Shown here: piece by piece, positions 18,801 to 26,378 of the stretch
How the letters are laid out: every line of letters starts with the position of its first letter
Position numbering within the stretch: position 1 is the stretch's first letter
The notes under the pieces: model-generated
Database searches by the model: none
Seen by the model: only the letters and a program-made list of their open reading frames with translations
What the model was told of the DNA's origin: nothing
Made by a program: the position numbers and the translations under genes
Assembly: GCF_004340685.1 (NCBI RefSeq)
Contig: NZ_SLUN01000039.1
Coordinates: 1 to 54,066 of the forward strand
From: Hydrogenispora ethanolica
GTDB lineage: Bacteria; Bacillota; UBA4882; UBA8346
Direction: 5' to 3'
Length of the DNA stretch: 54,066 bases

Positions 18801-19072
18801 ACGAAAAGGCTTCCAACCTGGTAACGGCGCATCATAACTGCTATTTCTCAAACGTTCAATATGACTTTGCCAACCTTGCTTCGGGCACTGGAGACAGGAG
18901 CGCCGACCCTAAACTTATCGATTACCCTAACGCCAACTATCGCTTGGATAATGGTTCGCCTTGTATTGATGCGGGGGATGACGGAGTGGTGGGGAAGGAT
19001 TGGACTGATGCGAGCGGCAGTCCCCGTCTGCTGAGAGCCCATGTCGATATCGGAGCTTTCGAGAGAAATTAG
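15896..19072 (+). CDS. transmembrane Ser/Thr kinase with exported beta-helix domain
   Basis: A 1058-residue receptor-like fusion. A zinc-ribbon (CLGC and CPHC, about 9-25) is followed by a Hanks-type kinase domain (about 45-320): glycine loop GYGGFGITY, Lys in LAIKEY, catalytic loop HRDISPDN (about 190), DFGAAR, and a GYAPLEQY segment. A transmembrane helix lies near 366-386, then a Pro-rich linker, then a right-handed parallel beta-helix (about 458-1058) with a DUF1565-like opening and many NGGGI/GGGI turns. It ends with the typical D-G-SPCIDAGD and IGAFE motifs. The kinase should be cytoplasmic and the helix outside. The upstream FHA regulator may read its phosphorylation. ATG 15896 and ATG 15902 are both possible. 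Confidence 0.88.
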   Translation: MEMNADRFCLGCMTENSGTDVCPHCGWKKTAVPESALFLRPGTVLKGRYLIGRVLGYGGFGITYLAYDLDLHMKLAIKEYLPHHLVTRTLESATVSVYSGAARDCFAAGLQKFITEARMLAKFNAHPCIVSVYGFFKQNGTAYMVMEYVEGITFHEYLDRAGGRIAYDDAAAIMLPVIDALQEVHAAGILHRDISPDNIYMTKYNQIKLLDFGAARYAVGERSKTVSVLLKPGYAPLEQYQTHGDQGPWTDVYGVAATLYRAVSGVAPVEALARVETDPLRRPSELGAAIPPEKEAIVIRALSVKAKERYQTMKDFRVALWGVEAAAGVDTAGAVQPKPEQHRIFLPWSRANEGLTAEKSRPAQWKRHRGLLAASGLFLLLAIIGMLFNPPFKPMIQPDKAVQSQPPAFTAAKPSPPVPLPEGLGTAPPATSEPVETTPPAQTILPSPPQAASTRSLMIYVRLAGNDANPGTSWRLAKRTVGAALGIASPGDAIWVAAGTYTENIEIDKGIKLFGGFAGKENGLEQRNSAVHPTILDGNQRDSVMKVMPGVTDVRIDGFIIQNGKAENGGGISCMSGSETKISHSLIRNNTAGRGGGINAKNKAILTLEKCIVTDNTSDGNGGGILCFGDSQATFAGNTIRNNTSDRGGGIYLDVNSKASVTQTIIDHNTARVHGGGIWCGNLSSLTVTDTTLSDNRARSNGGGIYLYRSGERFTGNIIRNNAAECGGGIFLGTGSDATMEKNIIERNTASLEGGGIYSKLTRLSAADNTISGNQAVLGGGGIHINQGSSEIIRNVIHHNRAGGNDPSENFGGGIECRSAKSLYLAENRINDNQVDSAGTGYAAGGGIFIDATESATITNCQFYNNQAVSRGSAWPHGGAIAVSGKITRARIYNCVVAGNSAENSSNPQVSGNGGGIVCKSAATLEVINSTLVKNRATFGGGLDMAGDSGRLSVVNTIVAHNSSGFNVHEKASNLVTAHHNCYFSNVQYDFANLASGTGDRSADPKLIDYPNANYRLDNGSPCIDAGDDGVVGKDWTDASGSPRLLRAHVDIGAFERN

Positions 19073-19103
19073 CGGGAATTTGGGAAACCATGCGGACGGT
19101 TCG

Positions 19104-19132
19104 AAGGTCTCAAAGATTTGAGATCTTTTTTT
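19104..19132 (+). terminator. intrinsic terminator after the kinase gene
   Basis: GGTCTCAAA and TTTGAGATC arms overlap in a short hairpin followed by seven T, about 30 bp past the kinase stop. Confidence 0.7.
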
Positions 19133-19160
19133 ATGTGGGGTTCAGTCTCCTGACCTACTT

Positions 19161-19284
19161 TATAAAGCGTTGTGATAAACCCTGTCCGAAGGTCGGGATT
19201 TATTGCAAAAGCTCAGAAAGCAAGGGGTAAAGTCGTTTGAAAATTTGATTTCTCCGATCAAAGGCTTTATCCCATGGCCTTATA
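19161..19284 (+). repeat. structured repeat element, copy A
   Basis: First of three copies of an about 125-nt element. Shared blocks: AAGCGTTGTGATAAACCCTG, TCCGAAGG, AAAGCTCAG and GCAAG. Predicted pairings: outer stem TATAAAGC / GCCTTATA, small stem CCC / GGG around TGTCCGAAGGTC, and an inner stem GGGGTAAAG (19214-19222) / CTTTATCCC (19265-19273). Copies B and C have GTGATAAAG / CTTTATCAC at that inner stem, so both sides changed together here. It ends 139 bp before the response regulator. Function unknown. Confidence 0.8.
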
Positions 19285-19320
19285 AGCGCAAGTCGTTCCA
19301 TTTGTTATTTTTTTATCATC

Positions 19321-19372
19321 CTTTTGTCATGGTACCGGGCGTTGCCGGTGAGTAGAATGGAAATGGAAGTTT
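19321..19372 (+). repeat. duplicated leader sequence, copy 1
   Basis: About 52 bp (CTTTTGTCATGGTACCGGGC and on to AAATGGAAGTTT) repeated at 20149-20205 upstream of the next gene. Similarity continues weakly for about 25 bp. It lies 50-100 bp before the response regulator start. The 19285-19422 gap holds nothing else I can support. Confidence 0.75.
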
Positions 19373-19422
19373 TTCTCTCCATTGTCCGGAAGAAAAAGAT
19401 ACCCAAAGGGAAGGTCCGCTCG

Positions 19423-20091
19423 ATGAAGGTTTTATTAGTTGATCAGCAGGCCTTATGGATGGAAGCTATTCAAAACTTACTGACGGCTAACGGGTTTGAA
19501 GTAGTCGGAAGAGCGACAAATTATTTAGAAGCTTTCGATAAGGCGAAAACTCTCAAACCGGAAGTAATATTAATGGATGTTCAAATCGGAGAAACCAGCG
19601 GAATTGAGATGACCCGGATGATGAGGCAAAATGATCCTGAAATCAAAATCGTAATGTTCACCGAATTTCAGGATGAGATGCATCTTTTCGAGGCAATCAG
19701 AGCGGGAGCTTTCGGATATTTGTTGAAAAGCATGAAGCCGGAAAAGTTTCTGGAGTCGTTGAACGGGATCGCGCTCGGGGAGATGCCCTTCGCCTCGGGA
19801 ATGGTAGCCAAGGTACTCGCGCAATTCGCCTTGCGTGAAAATGAACGGAAAAATGCTGCCGCTGTTTTTCAGGAAATTTCAGCAACGTTGACTCCGCAGC
19901 AAATTACCATATTGAAGCTGGTATCCCAAGGGCTGGTCTATAAAAAAGTCGCCCAAAAACTAGGACTTAGCGAGGCCGCCATCAAATATCATATGGGTGA
20001 GGTCAAAAGACGGCTGCAACTGAAAAACCGCAGGCAGGCGGTTGCTTATGTATCGGAACTTGAATTGGGCCATGAAATGAAAAGGAATTAA
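19423..20091 (+). CDS. NarL/LuxR-family response regulator
   Basis: A 222-residue two-component regulator. The receiver domain (1-120) has the acceptor Asp in VILMDVQIG (about 51), Thr in MFTEFQ and Lys in LLKSMKP. The C-terminal HTH (about 155-215) is LuxR-type: LTPQQITILKLVSQGLVYKKVAQKL split by VYKKVA, then SEAAIKYHMGEVKRRL as recognition helix. The N-terminal acidic pair is partly changed (LLVDQQALW in place of DD), which may alter Mg2+ binding. ATG 19423 has GGGAAGG upstream. No histidine kinase is adjacent, so it is an orphan regulator here. The leader duplicated before the next gene suggests shared control. Confidence 0.85.
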   Translation: MKVLLVDQQALWMEAIQNLLTANGFEVVGRATNYLEAFDKAKTLKPEVILMDVQIGETSGIEMTRMMRQNDPEIKIVMFTEFQDEMHLFEAIRAGAFGYLLKSMKPEKFLESLNGIALGEMPFASGMVAKVLAQFALRENERKNAAAVFQEISATLTPQQITILKLVSQGLVYKKVAQKLGLSEAAIKYHMGEVKRRLQLKNRRQAVAYVSELELGHEMKRN

Positions 20092-20148
20092 CCGGTAAAA
20101 TTATTTTCCAAAATCAGAGAAATGCATAGTTGCCGTGTTGTATGCTTC

Positions 20149-20205
20149 TTTTGTCATGGTAGCGGACGTTGCCGGCGCGTAAAGTAAAATGGAAATGGAG
20201 GTTTA
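20149..20205 (+). repeat. duplicated leader sequence, copy 2
   Basis: Second copy of the leader at 19321-19372, with 3-6 extra bases in the middle. Both share TTTTGTCATGGTA, CGTTGCCGG and AAATGGA. It precedes the esterase gene by about 35-90 bp. Confidence 0.75.
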
Positions 20206-20238
20206 ATTGGATCATTCGAAAAGAAAATCGTTTGCGGG

Positions 20239-21097
20239 GTGACAAATTTGTCGAAAAAGTATTTATTCCGTATATTGGCATTGATGATGCCGCTGCTTTT
20301 CGTTTATCAGAATTGCAACGCCGTACCGACCGCTTCCGACGGGGAATCCCGTTATTTGAAACCGATATTTAAGAAGATCAAACTTCAGGCGGATATCGAG
20401 TATGGCAAGGTCATCAATAGCGAAGGCAAGAACCAAAAATTATTGCTTGATCTTTATGCTCCGGATAGGGACAGCGAAAAAAATCGCCCGGCGATCATGT
20501 GGATCCATGGCGGCGCTTTTTTGCCGCAGAATGATAAAACCAAAGGAAACATTGTGGCATTGGCAAAAGAATTCGCCGCCAGAGGTTACGTTTCAATCTC
20601 CATTGATTACCGGTTGCGCCAAAATCCCCATGAAGATTTTCAAGGCATGTTAAACGATACTGTCAATGATGCCATGCTGGCGCTGGAATGGATCCGAAAA
20701 AACGCCGCCGCATACGGCATCGATAAAAACCGGATCATCGTGGGCGGCACCTCTTCGGGTGGGCAAATCGCGGTAAATCTCTGTTATAAAGACCAAGACG
20801 ATAACGGCCATTGGGATAAGGCCGGCATCATCGCGCTGATTGACTTATGGGGAGGCATCAATCGGGATATACTGGGCGCAATCGACAAAAATGATCCTCC
20901 GACTGTGATAGTACACGGGACGAAGGATAAACACGATTCCCTTTGAGCAAAGCGCAAGTTTGGCAGAGCAATTAAAGAATCAAGAAGTGCTATATCTCCT
21001 TTATCCGATCGCCGGGGCTGATCATAACCCGATCCATCGCCTCCATGAGATTGCCGATACCGTTTCGCAATTCTTGTATCAAGTAATCAAGGAATGA
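20239..21097 (+). pseudogene. exported alpha/beta-hydrolase (esterase), frameshifted
   Basis: The N-terminus has a signal-like segment (LFRILALMMPLLFVY). The body is an alpha/beta-hydrolase of the carboxylesterase/BD-FAE kind: WIHGGAF oxyanion motif, nucleophile in GGTSSGGQ, and the acid in VHGTKDK. The frame stops at 20946. Skipping one base (C 20932) restores 54 more codons ending at TGA 21095-21097, including TIPFEQSASLAEQL and GADHNPIH, which holds the catalytic His. So the shortened form lacks its third catalytic residue. This is either a recent inactivating insertion or a sequencing error. Start is GTG 20239 or TTG 20248; GGGGTGA at 20236-20242 favours the latter. Confidence 0.8.
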
Positions 21098-21493
21098 ACA
21101 CGATGGGTTTCTCTCGCGACAATGCTTATTCCGTCGGAGTGAACACGGGATATTTGACACTCACCGCGGGTTATCGTATGCAGCATTTCATCCTCTGCCA
21201 GTTGCAATGATGGCAATTTATGGATACCGGATTCCCGCTCAAGCTGAACCCTCTGGCAAGTTGCCGCCGGCCGGACGAGGATAAGGGATTGAAGAACATT
21301 TCAAAATCGCCGGAGGCGTTTTTTTTATTAGTGGTAAACGAGCGATAAAAAGGGTTGCTCGCGCAATTCGTATGTCCGGAAACCGTGCCCCAAGAAAAAA
21401 ACGCTCAACTTTTGAGACGTCTCCGTCGAAAGTATGACTTAAGAGAATATACTGCACCATGACGAAAGATTTATGACATTTCCATTAAAATCC
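21098..21493. other. gap without a recognisable gene
   Basis: About 400 bp between the esterase and the MFS promoter. Apart from a weak terminator at 21303-21326 I see no coding frame with a ribosome site or family match. It may hold decayed sequence. Confidence 0.5.
21303..21326 (+). terminator. candidate intrinsic terminator
   Basis: AAAA-T-CGCC / GGCG-TTTT stem with a 3-nt GGA loop and eight T. The stem is short, and it sits about 205 bp past the esterase end. Confidence 0.5.
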
Positions 21494-21522
21494 TTGACAG
21501 TTCCGGTGGCAACACCTAAAAT
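21494..21522 (+). promoter_or_regulatory. sigma-A promoter of the MFS gene
   Basis: Perfect TTGACA at 21494-21499, 17-bp spacer, TAAAAT at 21517-21522. The start near 21529 gives an untranslated leader of about 150 nt before the transporter. Confidence 0.75.
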
Positions 21523-21677
21523 ATACCAATACGCTCACGAAAAGGAATCTTCCGTAAAAATTTGGTTCCATTGAGAGATTCCAATTCGGGCGGTTGATCG
21601 CGATGCGATTGTATACTGTATTCGCAACCGTTCGCCGCCATAGCAGGTAGACGCCCAGACAGTAAAGGAGCATGATG

Positions 21678-22949
21678 ATGGGGCTTGGCAATGTGGAAAG
21701 GATGAAGCGGCTGCCGGGGTTTCTGGCGCAGTATGCCGATTTGCCCCGCGAGTTTTATGTGCTGTTTCTGGCGCGGGTGATCAACGCCGCCGGCAATTTC
21801 GTCAATCCTTTTTTGACGCTGCTTTTAACCGACAAGTTGGGCATGAGGCCGGACCAGGCCGGCTGGTATGTGATGCTGTCGATGCTGGTCCAAGCGCCGG
21901 GTGTGATCATCGGCGGGAAGCTGGCGGACCGCTGGGGCCGCAAAGCCGTGCTGGCCGGCTCCCAATTGCTGTCGGCGCTGCTCCTGTTGGCCTGCGCGTT
22001 TATTCCGAATATGCATTGGCTGCCGTGGCTGTTGATCGCCTCCAGCGCCTTTAATGGAGCGGTGCGTCCGGCCAACAGCGCCCTGGCCGCCGATCTGACC
22101 GATGTCGCCAACCGGCGGACCGCTTTTTCCTTTCTCTATCTCGGCATCAATATCGGGTCGGCCATCGGGCCGCTGGTGGCCGGCCTGTTGTTTCGGGACC
22201 ATATGAAATGGCTGTTCATCGGCGACGCGCTGACCACCCTGGTGGCGATGGGATTGGTCCAGTTCATGGTGGAGGAGCGCTTTGGGCACCAGGCGGTTCC
22301 CGCGGCGGCGGCCCAGGAAGAATTGGCCCACCCCGACGAACGGCCGGAGACCGGTCCTTTCTGGCGGGTGATGGGGCGGCGGCCGTATCTGACGGCCATG
22401 CTGCTGTTACTCGGGGTGTACAGTTTTGTATACAACCACCATGCCTTCGCCTTGCCGTTGGATCTGAACCAGAAGTTCGGCTCGGCAGGCCCGGCCTACT
22501 TCGGCATTCTGGCCATGGTCAATGCGTTGGTGGTCGTCTTCTGCACCACCGCTATCGTTTGGCTGACCCGCCGGATACAAACCCTGCAGTGCGTGGCCCT
22601 GGCCGGGGTCCTGTACGGTTGCGGCTTCGGGATGTATTTATTCACCCGGACCCTGCCCTGGTTCATCGTGGCCACCATCATCTGGAGCGTCGGCGAGATC
22701 CTTGCGGCGACCAGTAATGGCGTATATATCGCCTGTCACGCGCCGATCAGCCATCGGGCGCGCTTCAATGCGCTGGAGACTTTCTCACAAGGAGTGGGAA
22801 GCTGTCTGGGGCCGGTCCTCATGGGTAAGTTCATCGCCAGCCACGGCATTGACGCGGTCTGGCCGCTCACCTTTTTCTTGGCTTGCTCGGCCGCGCTTTG
22901 CATGTCCGGTCTCGGCATCCTGGAAAAACGGCGTTGCGCGGCGGGCTGA
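21678..22949 (+). CDS. MFS transporter, probable multidrug or metabolite exporter
   Basis: A 423-residue membrane protein with about 12 hydrophobic segments in two groups of six and a charged loop near 200-225. The loop between helices 2 and 3 has GGKLADRWGRKAV, the MFS signature; LYLGINIGSAIGPLVAGLLF (about 155-174) is typical of the drug:proton antiporter-like MdtH/YfcJ group. Three ATGs occur in a row (21672, 21675, 21678); AAAGGAG at 21664-21670 is 7 nt from the last, so I chose that. Substrate cannot be inferred. Confidence 0.85.
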   Translation: MGLGNVERMKRLPGFLAQYADLPREFYVLFLARVINAAGNFVNPFLTLLLTDKLGMRPDQAGWYVMLSMLVQAPGVIIGGKLADRWGRKAVLAGSQLLSALLLLACAFIPNMHWLPWLLIASSAFNGAVRPANSALAADLTDVANRRTAFSFLYLGINIGSAIGPLVAGLLFRDHMKWLFIGDALTTLVAMGLVQFMVEERFGHQAVPAAAAQEELAHPDERPETGPFWRVMGRRPYLTAMLLLLGVYSFVYNHHAFALPLDLNQKFGSAGPAYFGILAMVNALVVVFCTTAIVWLTRRIQTLQCVALAGVLYGCGFGMYLFTRTLPWFIVATIIWSVGEILAATSNGVYIACHAPISHRARFNALETFSQGVGSCLGPVLMGKFIASHGIDAVWPLTFFLACSAALCMSGLGILEKRRCAAG

Positions 22950-23087
22950 GCGCGCCAACCACTCTTTGGCGCATGGAATATCCGGAGGTAAGAATTGCAG
23001 CGCGGGGATTCCTTTCGGTTCGCTTATCAAATGAGACATGACTGCAGGCGGGAATGATCCCACAACCGCAATCGGGAGATGAAGAGG

Positions 23088-23693
23088 ATGGAGTATCTAA
23101 CGCTAGAAAGGCTGGATCGGGCGGAGTATCTGAAGCCGTCGGCCTTCATCGATTTCCATCAGGAGCAGGTGGCGGCGGCCGCTGAACGCTTGGCCGGAGC
23201 GTCGTCGGATGAGATCGCCAAAGTCCGGGCGGCCTACGAGTTCGTCCGCGACCGGATCAGGCATTCCTTCGACTGCGATGCGGCAACCGTCACCTGCAGT
23301 GCCTCCGCGGTATTGCGGGAAGGCCACGGGATCTGTTACGCCAAGGCGCATTTGTTGGCGGCGCTGTTGCGATGGATGGGGATTCCCACCGGCTTTTGCT
23401 ATCAAAGGCTATTGCTGTTCGATGACGATCCCCGGATCGTACTGCATGGCTTGAATGCGGTCTATCTATCGAGTCTGGAGCGGTGGATCCGGTTGGATGC
23501 CCGGGGCAATAAAACCGGGGTTAACGCCCAATTCGCCATCGAAAAAGAACAATTGGCCTTCCCGGTCCATCCCGAATCGGGCGAATCCGACAACCGGGTC
23601 GTATATGCCGAGCCCAACCCCAAGACGATTGCGGCGTTGCAACGCTCGCATAATCTGACGGAGCTGTTGCAAAACCTGCCGGGGGAGATTTGA
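23088..23693 (+). CDS. transglutaminase-like cysteine-protease-fold protein
   Basis: A 201-residue single-domain protein without signal peptide. The transglutaminase-core triad is visible: Cys in GHGICYAKAHL (about 83), His in VLHGLNAVYL (about 122), and Asp in IRLDARGNK (about 138). Small bacterial members are often peptidases rather than cross-linkers; the substrate is unknown. ATG 23088 has GGGAG 9 nt upstream, while the earlier ATG 23079 abuts it. It lies 138 bp downstream of the MFS gene and may be cotranscribed. A strong terminator follows. Confidence 0.85.
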   Translation: MEYLTLERLDRAEYLKPSAFIDFHQEQVAAAAERLAGASSDEIAKVRAAYEFVRDRIRHSFDCDAATVTCSASAVLREGHGICYAKAHLLAALLRWMGIPTGFCYQRLLLFDDDPRIVLHGLNAVYLSSLERWIRLDARGNKTGVNAQFAIEKEQLAFPVHPESGESDNRVVYAEPNPKTIAALQRSHNLTELLQNLPGEI

Positions 23694-23800
23694 GTCGGAC
23701 AAGGAGCGCCGCGCTGACCAGGAGTTTCCGGCTCGAAGTTGCTTCGTAAGCGATTTGGATGTTTCGCCGGCAGAAATACGAAGTCATGAAATGATAATGC

Positions 23801-23838
23801 TTGATCAAAAAAACCGCCGAGGCGGTTTTTTTGATCAA
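23801..23838. terminator. bidirectional intrinsic terminator
   Basis: Perfect 18-bp palindromic arms TTGATCAAAAAAACCGCC (23801-23818) and its complement (23821-23838). With A-run and T-run inside, it can serve both the transglutaminase gene and the opposing hemerythrin gene. Confidence 0.93.
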
Positions 23839-23882
23839 ATGAAGTGAAAGCAAAGGCAAGCTTAAATAAGGATATGTCGCCT

Positions 23883-24293
23883 TCATAACTTGTCTTTGAG
23901 AAACGTCCCCAATTGGGTATCGACATTCCGGATGTGGCCGTTTAACCATTCTACCACGGTTCGATTGGTGAGAATGATAATATTCAAACCGGGGCCTTCT
24001 TTTTCAAAGGTCGCTTTTAATTCGGCGATCTTTTTAATGAAGAAAGTATGCTGCGTCTTTTGTTCGTTGTATTTGGGAGCGGGATAGGTGTAGCGCTGCA
24101 TCAGAGCCTCCTCGTCCCGAAAATGGGTAATCACGTACTCTTCTAGGAATGCCAACGCCTCGCCAATGACCTGCCTACCTTTTCCCTGATTACAGGCTTC
24201 CAACAATTGATCGATCCGGCGGTACAATTCTTTGTGCTGATCATCGATCTGCGTCACGCCCACCGCCAGATTGGGAGTCCATTGAATCGCCAT
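23883..24293 (-). CDS. bacteriohemerythrin
   Basis: A 136-residue four-helix O2-binding protein with a non-haem di-iron site. Ligands visible: DDQHKELYRRID (His, about 22), HFRDEEALM (His and Glu, about 58-62), QHTFFIKKI (His, about 81), and NGHIRNVD (His and Asp, about 120-125). In anaerobes it may bind or detoxify O2, or sense it. ATG 24293 has AAGGAGG 8 nt upstream; the frame extends further but without a start. Single-gene unit, convergent with the transglutaminase gene. Confidence 0.92.
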   Translation of the reverse strand: MAIQWTPNLAVGVTQIDDQHKELYRRIDQLLEACNQGKGRQVIGEALAFLEEYVITHFRDEEALMQRYTYPAPKYNEQKTQHTFFIKKIAELKATFEKEGPGLNIIILTNRTVVEWLNGHIRNVDTQLGTFLKDKL

Positions 24294-24553
24294 GATGTCA
24301 ACCTCCTTATTCCATTGGATGTTTGATATATCTAAATGAAGTATCGGCAATTTTGCGCGAAGACTAAGTACAGTTTTTGCACCGGAAACCATAACAGGTA
24401 GAGATTCCAACATTAGGCACTTTTAATGTTCAAGCTCAATGAAGGAATATTCGAAGTTGCGGAGAAATAACGTGAAACAAATTTGTAATAATTAATTTAC
24501 ATTATTGAAGTCGACTTACCGTTAAAAAATCCATTCACAATGAGGTTTATGCC

Positions 24554-26353
24554 ATGGCTTTCAATAAGCTGAAGGGTTTAAGCATCTCGTGGAAGTTTAC
24601 TTTGATCTACTTTGTTTTGTTGATGGTGCCCACCGTTTTTATCGGAATCAGTGAGTATCAGAATATGGTTCAATCGGCTAAGCAACAATCCGATCGGAAT
24701 AGTAGCGAGCGGATCTTTCAGTTAAAGCAGAATATTTTATATACGATCAAAAATGCCGAGAATATCGCGGAAGAGATCGTCTTCAGCAGCGAATTGCAAG
24801 CCTTCTTGGACAACGATTTTTCATTCAGTCCCGCTGAAATCGACAATTTTATCTACAATTTTCAAAACAAATTGATCAATATCAAACATTTATATCCCAA
24901 TAAGTTTTATAAGATCAGGGTGTTTACCAGCAATCAGTCCACCGAGGAAGCTTATGATATCCTCTATTCCCTCCGGCGAATCGCAGCCAAAGATTATTAT
25001 CGCGTGCTAATGAACTCCTCGGATAAAATGATTTGGGGGGACATGAAGAAAGCGGAGGAGTTTTATGATGTGAATGCAAACATTAACCCTAAGCAGAACA
25101 AGAGCATCGTGATTCCCCTGTATGAAAGGATTACGCCAGTGATATCGAATCAATTGATCGGCGTGCTGGAAATCGATATCCTGATTGAAAAGATGTTCGG
25201 GGATCTAAATGACTTGCGCCTGGGCGAGCAGGGGTTTATTTATGTATTGGACCGGAACGGCAAGACGATCAGTCCGATTCGTAACAGCCGTTTGGCAGAG
25301 CAGATTCATTTAAAGATGTTCCCGGGTGCTAACGGCGTCAAAGAGATCCGGTTCAACAACCAACGTCATCGGGTGGAATATGAAACCATCAAGGAGACTG
25401 ATTATAAAATTTTGGCGGTGGTTCCGGAAAAGGAAATATTACAAGAAGTGATCAAGCAGAAAAATATGTTAATTTATATCATTTTGGCGGGGATCAGCGC
25501 CGTTTTTTTGGTCACTTTTCTGACCACCAACTTTTTGTTTGCCCGGTTAAAAGTCCTGGTAAAAATGATGAAACGGATTCAGAGCGGCGAATTTGACGTC
25601 CGGGTTGAGGAACGGGGAAACGATGAGATCGGGGATTTGGCGCGCAGCTTCAATCAGATGGCGGAGAAGCTCGAAGAAGTGATGCTCAATCTGATCGAAC
25701 AGGAAACCGCCCACCGGGATGCCGAGATCCGGGCTTTGCAATCTCAGATCAATCCGCATTTTCTCTTTAATACCCTGGAAAGTCTGCGCATGGAATGCGA
25801 ACTGCGGGAAGAATACGATTTGGCGGATGTTCTCACCTCGTTAGGCAAATTATTCCGTTATAACATCAAATGGACCAATCGTCTCGTCCCTTTCAAACAA
25901 GAGATCGAACATATCCGAAATTACGTGACGGTAATGAAAGTCCGGCACCGTGAAAAATTCCAGTTTCATGAGGACATTCCAGAAGCGCTTTTAGACTATC
26001 TGGTGATTAAAATGATGTTGCAACCGCTGGTGGAAAACTGCTTTTATCATGCTTTCAAGAATTTGGAAGGGATTTGGAAGATCACCATCCATGGCCGGGT
26101 CGCGGGGGAGAATCTTTGGATTGAGATCACGGATAATGGCGTCGGAATTGAAGCGGAGCGGCTGGAACGGATCAACCGCGGATTGACCTCAGGGAATGAT
26201 TCGGAGATTGATAAAAAAACCGAGGGTTTTATCGGGCTGTGGAATGTGGATAAACGGATTAAAATGCAATTTGGTATCGAATATGGCATTACATTGGAGA
26301 GTGCAATCGACCTCGGAACCAAGATTGTGATCAAGTTACCCGCTGCGCATTGA
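24554..26353 (+). CDS. YesM-like sensor histidine kinase
   Basis: A 599-residue membrane kinase: TM1 at about 14-34, an extracellular Cache-like sensor (about 35-300), TM2 at about 303-325, HAMP (about 325-378), then the LytS/YesM-type kinase core with INPHFLFNTLESLRME (phosphorylated His, about 402), and a HATPase domain with VENCFYHAF (N-box) and ITDNGVGI (G1). It pairs with the AraC-type response regulator 25 bp downstream. Such pairs usually sense extracellular sugars and switch on the adjacent ABC transporter operon, here the one starting at 28337. ATG 24554 has GAGG 8 nt upstream. The preceding 24294-24553 gap holds an AT-rich inverted repeat TGTAA-N8-TTACA but no gene. Confidence 0.92.
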   Translation: MAFNKLKGLSISWKFTLIYFVLLMVPTVFIGISEYQNMVQSAKQQSDRNSSERIFQLKQNILYTIKNAENIAEEIVFSSELQAFLDNDFSFSPAEIDNFIYNFQNKLINIKHLYPNKFYKIRVFTSNQSTEEAYDILYSLRRIAAKDYYRVLMNSSDKMIWGDMKKAEEFYDVNANINPKQNKSIVIPLYERITPVISNQLIGVLEIDILIEKMFGDLNDLRLGEQGFIYVLDRNGKTISPIRNSRLAEQIHLKMFPGANGVKEIRFNNQRHRVEYETIKETDYKILAVVPEKEILQEVIKQKNMLIYIILAGISAVFLVTFLTTNFLFARLKVLVKMMKRIQSGEFDVRVEERGNDEIGDLARSFNQMAEKLEEVMLNLIEQETAHRDAEIRALQSQINPHFLFNTLESLRMECELREEYDLADVLTSLGKLFRYNIKWTNRLVPFKQEIEHIRNYVTVMKVRHREKFQFHEDIPEALLDYLVIKMMLQPLVENCFYHAFKNLEGIWKITIHGRVAGENLWIEITDNGVGIEAERLERINRGLTSGNDSEIDKKTEGFIGLWNVDKRIKMQFGIEYGITLESAIDLGTKIVIKLPAAH

Positions 26354-26378
26354 ATCTATGCGAAGGAAGTGGTTTTTC

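Noticed and set aside
19161-19284. T-box, SAM, lysine, cobalamin or c-di-GMP riboswitch identity for the three-copy element
   Set aside because: None of their conserved cores (such as GGTGG-ACCGCG of T-boxes or the GEMM core) is present.
19321-19345. Sigma-54 promoter in the duplicated leader (TGGTACCGGGCGTTGC)
   Set aside because: GG and GC are 11 bp apart rather than the required 10, in both copies.
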